This document shows, one piece after another, positions 33,396-43,398 of a stretch of DNA of 64,000 nt. The DNA comes from Pseudomonas parasichuanensis (GTDB taxonomy: Bacteria > Pseudomonadota > Gammaproteobacteria > Pseudomonadales > Pseudomonadaceae): positions 60,966-124,965 of the forward strand of contig NZ_BQHO01000014.1 in assembly GCF_021601385.1 (NCBI RefSeq). Reading direction: 5' to 3'. The notes beneath the pieces were generated by a model, which was not told the origin of the DNA, did no database searches, and saw nothing but the letters and a program-made list of their open reading frames with translations. The position numbers and the translations under genes were made by a program. Positions within the stretch are counted from its first letter, which is position 1. Each line of letters opens with the position of its first letter.

Positions 33396-34790
33396 CTAGG
33401 CCAGCTGCGCGAGCGCGTGGCGGAAGGCCGGCGGCAGGTTGTCGCCGAAGCGGACACGGCCATCGGCCTGGGTGAAGATGCCGGTGCGTTCCAGCCACGC
33501 TTCGAATTCCGGCCCGGGCTTCAGGCCCAGGGTTTGCCGCGCATACAGCGCATCGTGGAACGAGGTGGTCTGGTAGTTGAGCATGATGTCGTCGGAGCCG
33601 GGGATGCCCATGATGAAGTTGATCCCGGCCACGCCCAGCAGGGTGAGCAGGGTGTCCATGTCGTCCTGGTCGGCTTCGGCGTGGTTGGTGTAGCAGATGT
33701 CGCAGCCCATCGGCACGCCCAGCAGCTTGCCGCAGAAGTGGTCCTCGAGGCCGGCGCGGATGATCTGCTTGCCGTTGTAGAGGTATTCCGGGCCGATGAA
33801 ACCGACCACGGTGTTGACCAGGAACGGTTTGAAATGGCGGGCCACGGCATAGGCGCGGGTTTCGCAGGTTTGCTGGTCGACGCCGTGGTGGGCATTGGCC
33901 GACAGGGCGCTGCCCTGGCCGGTTTCGAAGTACATCAGGTTCTGCCCGAGGGTGCCGCGCTTGAGCGACAGCCCCGCCTCGTAACCCTCCTGCAGCACGT
34001 TGAGGTTGATGCCGAAGCCGGCATTCGCAGCCTCGGTGCCGGCGATCGACTGGAACACCAGGTCCAGTGGCACGCCGCGGTTGATCGCCTCGATGCTGGT
34101 GGTGACGTGGGTCAGCACGCAGGACTGGGTGGGGATCTGGTAACGCTGGATGATGTTGTCGAGCATCACCAGCAAATCGCAGATCGAGGCGATGCTGTCG
34201 GTGGCCGGGTTGATGCCGATCATGGCATCGCCATTGCCGTACAGCAGGCCGTCGAGAATGCTGGCGGCGATACCGGCGGGTTCGTCGGTGGGGTGGTTGG
34301 GTTGCAGCCGCGTGGACAAGCGCCCGCGCAGGCCCATGGTGCCGCGGAAGGCGGTGACCACGCGGATCTTCTGCGCCACCAGCACCAGGTCCTGCACACG
34401 CATGATCTTCGACACCGCCGCGGCCATTTCCGGCGTCAGGCCGGGGGCCAGGGCGCGCAGGCTGTGCTCGTCGGCCTGTTCGCTGAGCAGCCAGTCGCGC
34501 AGGCCGCCGACGGTCAGGTGGCTGACCGGGGCGAAGGCCTTGTCGTCGTGGCTGTCGATGATCAGCCGGGTGACTTCATCGTCTTCGTAGGGGATCAGCG
34601 CTTCGCTGAGGAAGTGCTTGAGCGGGATATTGGCCAGGGCCATCTGCGCGGCGACCCGTTCGCCATCGTTGCTGGCAGCCACCCCGGCCAGGTAGTCGCC
34701 CGAGCGTGCCGGGCTGGCCTTGGCCATGACCTCTTTGAGGCTGTCGAAACGGTAGAGCTGGTGGCCCACCGTGTGTACGAAACTTGCCAT
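33396..34790 (-). CDS. eutB: Ethanolamine ammonia-lyase large subunit
   Basis: The 464-residue catalytic subunit forms a TIM barrel that generates the substrate radical from adenosylcobalamin. Signatures include [59 protein letters not shown] and [23 protein letters not shown] 34790 ([10 protein letters not shown]) fits the family. The cofactor need links this locus to the btuF/btuB uptake genes at 15-18 kb. Confidence 0.97.
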   Translation of the reverse strand: MASFVHTVGHQLYRFDSLKEVMAKASPARSGDYLAGVAASNDGERVAAQMALANIPLKHFLSEALIPYEDDEVTRLIIDSHDDKAFAPVSHLTVGGLRDWLLSEQADEHSLRALAPGLTPEMAAAVSKIMRVQDLVLVAQKIRVVTAFRGTMGLRGRLSTRLQPNHPTDEPAGIAASILDGLLYGNGDAMIGINPATDSIASICDLLVMLDNIIQRYQIPTQSCVLTHVTTSIEAINRGVPLDLVFQSIAGTEAANAGFGINLNVLQEGYEAGLSLKRGTLGQNLMYFETGQGSALSANAHHGVDQQTCETRAYAVARHFKPFLVNTVVGFIGPEYLYNGKQIIRAGLEDHFCGKLLGVPMGCDICYTNHAEADQDDMDTLLTLLGVAGINFIMGIPGSDDIMLNYQTTSFHDALYARQTLGLKPGPEFEAWLERTGIFTQADGRVRFGDNLPPAFRHALAQLA

Positions 34791-34804
34791 ACAGAATCTC
34801 CAGA

Positions 34805-34829
34805 GCGCCGCAGGGCAGGCCTGCGGCGC
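34805..34829. repeat. Intercistronic hairpin between eat and eutB
   Basis: GCGCCGCAGG and CCTGCGGCGC form a perfect 10-bp GC stem with a 5-nt loop, filling most of the 49-bp gap. No T-run follows, so a role in mRNA stability or processing between the transporter and enzyme genes is more likely than termination. Confidence 0.7.
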
Positions 34830-34839
34830 GGGTCGACGA

Positions 34840-36288
34840 TCAGTGCAGGGCCTCTTCGGCCTTCTGGATCGCGGCGAATTCCTCTTCCGGCGTACCGGCC
34901 ACCAGGTGGTGGCGGCTGTAGAACGCAAAGTAGGCGATCAATACCGCATAGATCACCGCGGCGCCAATCACCACACGCGGGTCGACCAGGAAGCCGGCGA
35001 CCACGGCGATACAGGCCAGCACCAGGGCCACGCCCGAGGTGAGGATGCCACCGGGGGTGCGATACGGGCGCTCCATTTTCGGGCGACGGATACGCAGGGT
35101 GATGTGCGCGGCCATCATCAGCACATAGGACAGCGTAGCGCCGAATACCGCCACCAGGATCAGCAGGTCGCCCTGGCCGGTGAGCGACAGGGCGAAGCCG
35201 ATGATCCCGGGGATCACCAGGGCCAGTACCGGGGCCTTGCTCTTGTTGGTCTCGGACAATTTGCGCGGCAGGTAGCCGGCGCGGGACAGGGCGAAGATCT
35301 GCCGCGAATAGGCGTAGATGATCGAGAAGAAGCTGGCAATCAGGCCGGCCAGGCCGACCAGGTTGACGAAGCCGCCCATCCAGGTGGAGCCGCCGTAAGC
35401 CTTCGACAGTGCCTCGACCAGCGGGTTGCCCGAGGCCTTGAGGGCATCGGCGCCCGCTCCGCCGGGGCCGACCACCAGGATCAGCAGGGCGAAGGCCAGC
35501 AGCACCAGCATGGCGCCGATCAGGCCGCGCGGCAGGTCGCGTTTCGGGTTCTTGGTTTCTTCGGCGGCCAGGGGCACGCCTTCGACGGCGAGGAAGAACC
35601 AGATCGCATAAGGGATCGCCGCCCACACGCCGACATAGCCGAACGGCAGGAAGCTGCTGGCACCGACTGCGTCGGTCTTGGCGATGTCGAACAGGTTGGC
35701 TGCATCGAAATGGGGCACCATGCCGATCAGGAACACCGCCAGGGCGATGGCGGCGACGGCAGTGATGATGAACATCAGCTTCAGCGCCTCACCCACCCCG
35801 AAGATGTGGATGCCGATGAAGACGATGTAGAAGGCCAGGTAGATCATCCAGCCGCCGATACCGAACAACGACTGGCAGTAGGCACCGATGAACACGGCGA
35901 TGGCCGCGGGGGCGATGGCGTATTCGATGAGGATCGCCGTGCCGGTGAGGAAGCCGCCCCAGGGCCCGAACGCGCTGCGGGCAAAGCCGTAGCCGCCGCC
36001 GGCGGTGGGGATCATCGAGGACAGCTCGGCCAGCGAGAAGCACATGCACAGGTACATGGTGGCCATCAGCAAGGTGGCGAGGAACATGCCGCCCCAGCCG
36101 CCCTGGGCCAGGCCGAAGTTCCAGCCGGCGTAGTCGCCGGAAATCACGTAGGCCACGCCCAGGCCGACCAGCAGCACCCAGCCGGCGGCACCTTTTTTCA
36201 GTTCACGTTGCTGGAAATACTCGGAATTGACCTTTTCGAAGTCGACGGAGGAGCTTGCCGGCGCGCCGGCGGAATGATCGCTTGGCAT
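34840..36288 (-). CDS. eat: Ethanolamine permease (APC family)
   Basis: The 482-residue transporter has about 12 membrane segments, starting with WVLLVGLGVAYVISGDYAGW, and the APC signatures SSMIPTAGGGYGFARSAFGP and VEGVPLAAEETKNPKRDLPR. In Pseudomonas it imports ethanolamine for EutBC. Its order, eat-eutB-eutC behind an aldehyde dehydrogenase gene, is the known arrangement. ATG 36288 (MPSDHSAGAPASS) was chosen; the upstream frame runs into the promoter and a REP pair. Confidence 0.95.
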   Translation of the reverse strand: MPSDHSAGAPASSSVDFEKVNSEYFQQRELKKGAAGWVLLVGLGVAYVISGDYAGWNFGLAQGGWGGMFLATLLMATMYLCMCFSLAELSSMIPTAGGGYGFARSAFGPWGGFLTGTAILIEYAIAPAAIAVFIGAYCQSLFGIGGWMIYLAFYIVFIGIHIFGVGEALKLMFIITAVAAIALAVFLIGMVPHFDAANLFDIAKTDAVGASSFLPFGYVGVWAAIPYAIWFFLAVEGVPLAAEETKNPKRDLPRGLIGAMLVLLAFALLILVVGPGGAGADALKASGNPLVEALSKAYGGSTWMGGFVNLVGLAGLIASFFSIIYAYSRQIFALSRAGYLPRKLSETNKSKAPVLALVIPGIIGFALSLTGQGDLLILVAVFGATLSYVLMMAAHITLRIRRPKMERPYRTPGGILTSGVALVLACIAVVAGFLVDPRVVIGAAVIYAVLIAYFAFYSRHHLVAGTPEEEFAAIQKAEEALH

Positions 36289-36349
36289 GGATTCACCTGT
36301 TTTTCTTCTTGGTGGCCGGAAGGGTTCCGGGCCGATGGTGATAGGTACT

Positions 36350-36364
36350 GCAGGAAGCGAGCCA
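36350..36364 (-). promoter_or_regulatory. Candidate sigma-54 promoter of eat-eutBC
   Basis: On the minus strand TGGCTCG-CTTC-CTGC matches the -24/-12 consensus TGGCACG-N4-TTGC with invariant GG and GC at correct spacing. The eat start is 62 bp downstream. The neighbouring sigma-54 activator EatR supports the call. Confidence 0.6.
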
Positions 36365-36366
36365 GA

Positions 36367-36388
36367 GCGGTTGCTGCACGGCAACCGC
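36367..36388. promoter_or_regulatory. Long dyad abutting the eat sigma-54 promoter
   Basis: GCGGTTGC-TGCACG-GCAACCGC is a perfect 8-bp inverted repeat. It extends with CCAGA (36362-36366) and TCTGG (36390-36394). It ends 3 bp from the -24 box, too close for a usual enhancer site, so it may bind IHF or a repressor, or form a transcript hairpin. Confidence 0.45.
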
Positions 36389-36414
36389 GTCTGGTTTAAA
36401 AATGGTGCTGGCGT

Positions 36415-36480
36415 CTTCGCGGGTGAACCCGCTCCCACAGGGATTGCGCGTACCTGTGGGAGCGGGTTTACCCGCGAAGG
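36415..36480. repeat. REP pair between exaC and eat
   Basis: TTCGCGGGTGAACCCGCTCC and the mirrored GGAGCGGGTTTACCCGCGAA flank ~15 bp. It splits exaC from eat and could limit readthrough between them. Confidence 0.92.
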
Positions 36481-36493
36481 GCGCGACGCGGTT

Positions 36494-38014
<1,521 letters not shown>

Positions 38015-38062
38015 GGTGTGTCTCCTGGTCTTTGTGATTGTTGCGGAGTTACCAAGCGTAGA

Positions 38063-38077
38063 GCAAAGGTCGGGCCA
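38063..38077 (-). promoter_or_regulatory. Sigma-54 promoter of exaC
   Basis: On the minus strand TGGCCCG-ACCT-TTGC differs from the -24/-12 consensus by one base, with correct GG/GC spacing. The predicted transcript starts near 38051, ~37 bp before the exaC ATG. Two dyads lie upstream. Confidence 0.75.
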
Positions 38078-38100
38078 GTGCCGGAGGGCCCTTGTGGATC

Positions 38101-38116
38101 AATGACTTGGGTCATT
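38101..38116. promoter_or_regulatory. Dyad between UAS and sigma-54 promoter
   Basis: AATGAC-TTGG-GTCATT is a perfect 6-bp inverted repeat with a 4-bp spacer, 24 bp upstream of the -24 box. Its AT-rich downstream flank could suit IHF, or it may be a second regulator site. Confidence 0.45.
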
Positions 38117-38173
38117 TTTCAAGAAGGGCCGGTACGGCCCTGTATCAGCACTGGCACGGGGCGCGTGACACTT

Positions 38174-38191
38174 TGTACCGTTAATGGCACA
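38174..38191. promoter_or_regulatory. Candidate EatR upstream activating sequence
   Basis: TGTACCGTTAATGGCACA is an 18-bp dyad of form TGT-CC-TTAA-GG-ACA with two mismatched pairs. It lies ~100 bp upstream of the exaC sigma-54 promoter and ~90 bp upstream of eatR, a typical enhancer distance for AcoR-like activators and well placed for autoregulation. Confidence 0.5.
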
Positions 38192-38280
38192 GCCGGTGAC
38201 TCGGTGGTCAGCCAGCATTGCAAAGCGCTCGTGCCTGGAGGATGCTGGCGCAACGCTCTATCTGCGGAGAACAACAACAA

Positions 38281-40332
38281 ATGCAGAGCAACCCGTTCAG
38301 CCGCCACGCCCAGCAAGTGCTGACCGTCGCCCACGGCCAGGCCAGCGGGCCGGGCAGCGACCCCTCCATCGCCCGCTCCTGGCTGCGCTGCCTGGAGGAC
38401 TACCACCTCGACCCCGCGCGCGCCCAGGCCCCGGTAGTGCTCGAACACGGCCGCCTGCTGGAGAGCCGCGAGCGCCTGCAGCAGGTGCTGCAGATCGCCG
38501 ACAACGAGATGAACAGCCTGCACCAGCAGTTGTCGGGCAGCGGGCATGCAGTGCTGCTCACCGATGCCCGCGGGGTGATCCTCAACTGTGTGACCGCGCC
38601 CGGCGAGCGGCGCAGCTTCGAGCGTGCCGGGCTGTGGCTGGGTGCCGACTGGAGCGAAGCGCGCGAGGGCACCAATGGCATCGGCACCTGCCTGGTCGAG
38701 CGCCAGGCCCTGACCATCCACCAGGACGAACACTTCCGTGGCCGTCACACCGGCCTGACCTGCTCGGCCAGCCCGGTGTTCGACCCTCATGGCGAGCTGC
38801 TGGCGGTGCTTGACGTGTCGTCGGCGCGGCCGGATGTGTCGCGCCAGAGCCAGTTCCACACCATGGCGCTGGTCAACCTGTCGGCGAAGATGATCGAGAG
38901 CTGCTACTTCCTGCGCCACTTCGAGCAGCACTGGCTGCTGCGTTTCCACCTGCAGGCCGAGTCGGTCGGCTTGTTCAGCGAGGGCTTGCTGGCGTTCGAC
39001 GGCGACGGGCGGATCTGTGCGGCCAACCAGAGCGCGCTGAACCTGCTGGGCAGCATTCGCGGTGGTGTGCTGGGCAAGCCGGTTGATCGGTTCTTTGCCT
39101 GCAGCCATGACGAGCTGTTCAGCCGCGCCACGGCGCAAGGCAGCACGGCGTGGCCCCTGCATACCCGCGATGGCCGGCAGGTGTTCGCCAGCCTGCGCGG
39201 TCAGGCACGTACGCCGGTGTGGTCGGTGCCGGCGGCATTGCCCCAGGCACGCCAGGCGGCCGAGCCAGGCATCTGCCTGCTCGACCCTGCGTTGCAGCAT
39301 GATTTTCGCCGGGCCGTGCGGGTCTTCGAGCGCGATGTGCCTCTGCTGCTGCGCGGTGAGACCGGTTGCGGCAAGGAGGCGTTCGCCCAGGCGGTGCACC
39401 AGGCCAGTGCCCGCCGGCACAAGCCCTTCGTGGCGATCAACTGTGCGTCGATCCCGGAGAGCCTGATCGAGAGCGAGCTGTTCGGCTATCGCGGCGGCAG
39501 CTTTACCGGCGCGCGCAAGGAAGGCATGCGCGGCAAGCTGTTGCAGGCCGATGGCGGCACCCTGTTGCTGGACGAGATCGGCGACATGCCGCTGGCGCTG
39601 CAGACCCGGTTGCTGCGGGTGCTGGAGGAACGTCAGGTGGTGCCGATTGGTGGCGAACCGCAAGCTGTGGATGTGCGCATCATCAGCGCCACCCACCGCG
39701 ATTTGCTTGAGCGGGTGGAGCAGGGGGGCTTTCGGGAAGACCTCTATTACCGCCTCAATGGCCTGGAGGTGGCGTTGCCGGCGCTGCGCGAGCGCAGTGA
39801 CAAGGGCCAGTTGCTGGACTTTCTGCTGCGTCAGGAGGCCGAAGGGCAGCCGATCGCACTGGAGGTTGCGGCGCGCCGGGCGCTGCTCGATTTCGCCTGG
39901 CCGGGTAACGTGCGGCAGATGCGTAACGTGCTGCGCACCTTGGTGGCCTTGTGCGAGCAGGCCCTTATCGAGTTCTCTGATCTCCCCGCAATCATCCGCA
40001 GCGCCTCGGTCCCTGTAGGAGCGGCCTTGTGCCGCGAAAGGGCCGCAGAGCGGCCCCAGGGTCTTCAAGGCGATGCCGATTCCGCTGGGGCTGCGTCGCA
40101 GCCCATTCGCGGCACAAGGCCGCTCCTGCATGCCGAGCGCGAGGCCCTGCTCGAAGTCCTGGAGGCCAACCGCTGGCACATGACCCATGTCGCCGAGCAT
40201 CTGGGGATCAGCCGCAACACCCTGTATCGGAAACTGCGCAAACACGGCATCGCCAGGGCCGGCCGAGCGAAACAGCGGGTGCGATTTCCCGCGCCCTGGG
40301 CTACCCTGCGTCGACGTTTTGCGAGGTCGACC
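38281..40332 (+). CDS. eatR: Sigma-54-dependent ethanolamine regulator EatR (AcoR family), no own stop codon
   Basis: The frame encodes an N-terminal sensor with GAF-like region (~60-190, EGTNGIGTCLVERQALTIHQ), a PAS-like segment (~225-320), a AAA+ sigma-54 activation domain (~340-570: Walker A GETGCGKEAF, ELFGYRGGSFTGARKEGM with GSFTGA in place of GAFTGA, Walker B GGTLLLDEIGD) and a Fis-type HTH (~627-663, MTHVAEHLGISRNTLYRKLR). By synteny it is EatR, activator of exaC-eat-eutBC. A REP pair encodes residues ~578-617 between AAA+ and HTH. No stop codon occurs after the HTH; the frame runs into mpl at 40333, which I use as the boundary. ATG 38281 follows CGGAGAA. Confidence 0.85.
40013..40130. 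repeat. REP pair inside the eatR coding frame
   Basis: CTGTAGGAGCGGCCTTGTGC at the left and GCACAAGGCCGCTCCTGCA at the right are mirrored, with internal GGGCCGCAGAGCGGCCC. The element is translated as VGAALCRERAAERPQGL and IRGTRPLLHAE, low-complexity sequence foreign to the family. The frame stays open across it. Confidence 0.9.
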
Positions 40333-41682
40333 ATGCACATTCACATTCTCGGTATTTGCGGCACTTTCATGGGTTCGCTGGCGGTGCTGGCCAAGGAACT
40401 TGGCCACCGCGTCACAGGTTCGGACGCCAACGTCTATCCGCCCATGAGTACCCAGCTCGAAGCCCAGGGCATCGAGCTCACCCAGGGCTATGACCCTGCA
40501 CAATTGGAGCCGGCCCCGGACCTGGTGGTGATCGGCAACGCCATGTCGCGGGGCAACCCAGCGGTGGAGTACGTGCTGAACAAGGGCCTGCCTTATGTGT
40601 CCGGCCCGCAGTGGCTGGCCGACCATGTGCTGCAGGGGCGCTGGGTGCTGGCGGTGGCCGGTACCCACGGCAAGACCACCACCAGCAGCATGCTGGCCTG
40701 GGTGCTCGAACATGCCGGCATGAGCCCGGGCTTCCTGATCGGCGGCGTGCCGCAGAACTTCTCGGTATCGGCCCGTCTGGGCGATACGCCGTTCTTCGTG
40801 GTCGAGGCCGACGAATACGACAGCGCCTTCTTCGACAAGCGCTCGAAGTTCGTCCACTACCACCCGCGCACCGCGATCCTCAACAACCTTGAGTTCGATC
40901 ACGCAGACATCTTCCCGGATCTGGCGTCCATCGAGCGGCAGTTCCATCACCTGGTGCGTACCATCCCGAGTGAAGGCCTGGTGATCCACCCGACCACCGA
41001 GCAGGCCCTGGAGCGGGTGATCGGCATGGGCTGCTGGACCCCGGTGCAGACCACAGGCGTTGGTGGCCAATGGCAGGCACGCCTGCTCAGCGCCGACGGC
41101 TCGCGCTTTGAAGTGCTGTTCGGCGGCGAGGTGCAAGGCGTGGTGGACTGGGGCATGACCGGCCAGCACAACGTCGCCAACGCCCTGGCCACCCTGGCCG
41201 CGGCCCGTCATGTCGGTGTGGTGCCGGCCATGGCCATCGACGGTCTCAGTGCGTTCAAGAGCGTGAAGCGGCGCATGGAGAAGGTCGCCGAGGTGCAGGG
41301 CGTGACCATCTATGACGACTTCGCCCACCACCCGACCGCCATCGCCACCACCCTCGACGGCCTGCGCAAGCGCGTCGGCGAGGCGCCGGTGATCGCGGTG
41401 ATCGAGCCGCGCTCCAACTCCATGAAGCTCGGCGCGCACCGCGATGGCTTGCCGGAAAGCGTCAACGACGCCGACCAGGTGATCTGGTACGCCCCGGCCA
41501 ACCTGGGCTGGGACCTCGCCGCCACGGCCGCCCAGTGCAAGGTGCCGAGTGTGGTTGCCGACAGCCTCGAAGCGATCATCGAGCGCATCAAGGGCCAGGC
41601 GCGCCCGGGCACCCATGTGGTGATCATGAGCAACGGCGGTTTCGGCGGCCTGCACGGCAAGCTGGCCGAGGCGCTGAAGTGA
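40333..41682 (+). CDS. mpl: UDP-MurNAc:L-Ala-gamma-D-Glu-mDAP ligase
   Basis: The 449-residue Mur-ligase family enzyme reattaches recycled tripeptide to UDP-N-acetylmuramic acid. Motifs are [20 protein letters not shown] (N-terminal Rossmann), the P-loop [38 protein letters not shown] and [20 protein letters not shown]. The ATG at 40333 is preceded by GAGG at proper spacing. It is in frame with eatR upstream without a stop between, and its own stop overlaps the GTG of ubiX by 4 bases. It fits the recycling role of ldcA and the lytic transglycosylases further on. Confidence 0.96.
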   Translation: MHIHILGICGTFMGSLAVLAKELGHRVTGSDANVYPPMSTQLEAQGIELTQGYDPAQLEPAPDLVVIGNAMSRGNPAVEYVLNKGLPYVSGPQWLADHVLQGRWVLAVAGTHGKTTTSSMLAWVLEHAGMSPGFLIGGVPQNFSVSARLGDTPFFVVEADEYDSAFFDKRSKFVHYHPRTAILNNLEFDHADIFPDLASIERQFHHLVRTIPSEGLVIHPTTEQALERVIGMGCWTPVQTTGVGGQWQARLLSADGSRFEVLFGGEVQGVVDWGMTGQHNVANALATLAAARHVGVVPAMAIDGLSAFKSVKRRMEKVAEVQGVTIYDDFAHHPTAIATTLDGLRKRVGEAPVIAVIEPRSNSMKLGAHRDGLPESVNDADQVIWYAPANLGWDLAATAAQCKVPSVVADSLEAIIERIKGQARPGTHVVIMSNGGFGGLHGKLAEALK

Positions 41683-42308
41683 ACGGGCCGCAACGCATCA
41701 CCCTGGCCATGACCGGCGCCTCCGGCGCGCAGTATGGCCTGCGCCTGCTCGACTGCCTGGTGCGTGAGGACCGCGAGGTGCATTTTCTGATCTCCAAGGC
41801 CGCGCAGTTGGTGATGGCCACCGAGACCGACGTAGTGCTGCCGGCCAAGCCCCGGGCGATGCAGGCTTTCCTCACCGAGTACACCGGCGCCGCCGATGGG
41901 CAGATCCGGGTGTATGGCAAGGAGGACTGGATGTCGCCGGTGGCTTCGGGCTCCGGCGCGCCGGCGGCGATGGTGGTGGTGCCCTGTTCCACCGGTACGC
42001 TCTCGGCGATTGCCACTGGTGCCTGCAACAACCTGATCGAGCGCGCCGCCGACGTTACCCTCAAGGAGCGACGCCAGTTGATCCTGGTGCCGCGAGAGGC
42101 GCCGTTTTCCACCATCCACCTGGAAAACATGCTCAAGCTTTCGCAGATGGGCGCGGTGATCCTGCCGGCGGCGCCGGGTTTCTACCATCAGCCGCAGACC
42201 ATCGACGACCTGGTCGATTTTGTCGTGGCGCGCATTCTCAACCTGCTGAACATCCCGCAGGACATGTTGCCGCGCTGGGGTGAGCATCACCATGGGAGCG
42301 ACGATTGA
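41679..42308 (+). CDS. ubiX: Flavin prenyltransferase UbiX
   Basis: The 209-residue enzyme attaches a dimethylallyl group to FMN, making the prenylated flavin cofactor of UbiD decarboxylase for ubiquinone synthesis. Signatures are [17 protein letters not shown] (FMN binding), [40 protein letters not shown] and [13 protein letters not shown]. The GTG start overlaps the mpl stop and the gene's TGA overlaps the next start. It uses FMN, whose synthesis genes occupy the left part of the window. Confidence 0.96.
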   Translation: MNGPQRITLAMTGASGAQYGLRLLDCLVREDREVHFLISKAAQLVMATETDVVLPAKPRAMQAFLTEYTGAADGQIRVYGKEDWMSPVASGSGAPAAMVVVPCSTGTLSAIATGACNNLIERAADVTLKERRQLILVPREAPFSTIHLENMLKLSQMGAVILPAAPGFYHQPQTIDDLVDFVVARILNLLNIPQDMLPRWGEHHHGSDD

Positions 42309-42592
42309 GGCGGGTGTTGCTCGGGCTGCTGGTGCTGGCCCAGCTTGGCGGTTGCGCCACGGTGCGTACGCTGGACGCGAACAAGCCGGGCGCCCCGGTG
42401 GTGTATGCCGGGACGCGGCTGGACTTGTACGTGATGAACGGCGGCTGTTGCCCGCTGGACCATTTCGGTGCGCTGGCGCCGGCGTACCCGGGGCTGGACC
42501 TGCCGGGGAGTGCGTTGCTCGATACCTTGCTGTTGCCGTTGTCGTTGCTGACAGCGGCGGGGATTGGCTTTAACGCCACGGGCGGGTTGTAA
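42305..42592 (+). CDS. YceK/YidQ family small lipoprotein
   Basis: The 95-residue protein has a lipoprotein signal ([20 protein letters not shown], lipobox LGGC) and the YceK-like core [15 protein letters not shown] followed by CCPLDHFG and a hydrophobic C-terminal segment ([18 protein letters not shown]). Function is unknown; location is probably the outer membrane. The start is TTG overlapping the ubiX stop; GTG 42314 is possible but would shorten the signal. Confidence 0.78.
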   Translation: MRRVLLGLLVLAQLGGCATVRTLDANKPGAPVVYAGTRLDLYVMNGGCCPLDHFGALAPAYPGLDLPGSALLDTLLLPLSLLTAAGIGFNATGGL

Positions 42593-42633
42593 GTGATCAA
42601 GTGGCAAAAGATTAGTCATTGATCAGGTAAGGA

Positions 42634-42708
42634 CTGTGGGAGCGGGTTTACCCGCGAATACCTCGTTGGGTTCAATGGCCCATTCGCGGGTGAACCCGCT
42701 CCCACAGG
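42634..42708. repeat. REP pair between lipoprotein and oxidoreductase genes
   Basis: TGTGGGAGCGGGTTTACCCG and the mirrored CGGGTGAACCCGCTCCCACA flank ~30 bp between convergent genes. Confidence 0.92.
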
Positions 42709-42727
42709 TTATGTACTTCGCTTCAAC

Positions 42728-43372
42728 TCACTTCTTGCCCAGTTTGCGCAATTCGTCCGACTCGACCACTCGAATCCCGTCTTCTTCCTCCAGCGCCAGG
42801 CGCCACAGCGCCCGGGCCAGCGTACAGGCCTCGATGCCACGGTACTTGCCCGGGATCAGCCGTGAGAACGGCGCCGCGACCATTTCCCCAAGCCTGGGCT
42901 CCATGCGCTCACCCAGCAACAGCGAAGGCCGCACGATGGTCAGCTGCGGCCAGTCCTGACGTTTGAGCGCCTCTTCCATCTCGCCCTTGACCCGGTTGTA
43001 GAAGATCGATGACTTCGGGTCGGCGCCCAGTGCGCTGATCACCAGCAGGTGGCGCGCGCCCATCTCGCGGGCACGTTTGCTGAAGGCCACGACCATGTCC
43101 AGGTCGACCGCCCGGAAGGCGTTTTCCGAGCCTGCCTGCTTGAGCGTGGTGCCCAGGCAGCAGAAGGCGATATCGACACGGCCGGCCAGTTGCGGGAGAA
43201 ACACGGCCGGGTCACCCACCGGGTTTTCCAGGTGCGGGTGCTCGGCCAGCGGCCGGCGGGTCGGCGCCAGCACGCGGCTGATGGTGGGCTCGTTGAGCAA
43301 GCGGTCGAGCAGGTGTTCACCTGTCAGACCCGTGGCACCGGCAAGCAGGACATGCTGAGGCGTCAAGTACAT
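42728..43372 (-). CDS. NAD(P)-binding oxidoreductase (HTATIP2/TIP30-like)
   Basis: The 214-residue Rossmann protein starts [19 protein letters not shown], the GxxGxxG dinucleotide site, and has [20 protein letters not shown] and [18 protein letters not shown] (YxxxK) typical of short atypical SDR proteins. Substrate is unknown. It precedes the MORN/C13 gene's 3' end by 26 bp in the opposite order, both on the minus strand, so it is downstream of that gene and likely co-transcribed. Confidence 0.82.
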   Translation of the reverse strand: MYLTPQHVLLAGATGLTGEHLLDRLLNEPTISRVLAPTRRPLAEHPHLENPVGDPAVFLPQLAGRVDIAFCCLGTTLKQAGSENAFRAVDLDMVVAFSKRAREMGARHLLVISALGADPKSSIFYNRVKGEMEEALKRQDWPQLTIVRPSLLLGERMEPRLGEMVAAPFSRLIPGKYRGIEACTLARALWRLALEEEDGIRVVESDELRKLGKK

Positions 43373-43398
43373 GATGTCTCTCCCTTGTTACACACAGC

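Larger units (their letters stand above)
38281..41682 (+). other. Continuous eatR-mpl reading frame (1133 codons)
   Basis: From ATG 38281 there is no in-frame stop until TGA 41680-41682. The last eatR-like residues (RKLRKHGIARAG) are followed by ~24 codons of linker and then the Mpl start Met in the same frame. If translation runs through, a regulator-ligase fusion results. Mpl also has its own ATG with a GAGG site, so separate production remains possible. A missing or mis-sequenced stop is the simplest alternative. Confidence 0.7.

Noticed and set aside
38124-38145. AGGGCCG-GTA-CGGCCCT hairpin as an eatR or exaC terminator
   Set aside because: It lies in the shared upstream region, with no T-run in a useful direction and no gene ending there.
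38119-41655. Very long minus-strand open frame (~1178 codons) opposite eatR and mpl
   Set aside because: It is an antisense shadow produced by high GC; the product is low-complexity with no domain, while the plus strand has clear conserved proteins.
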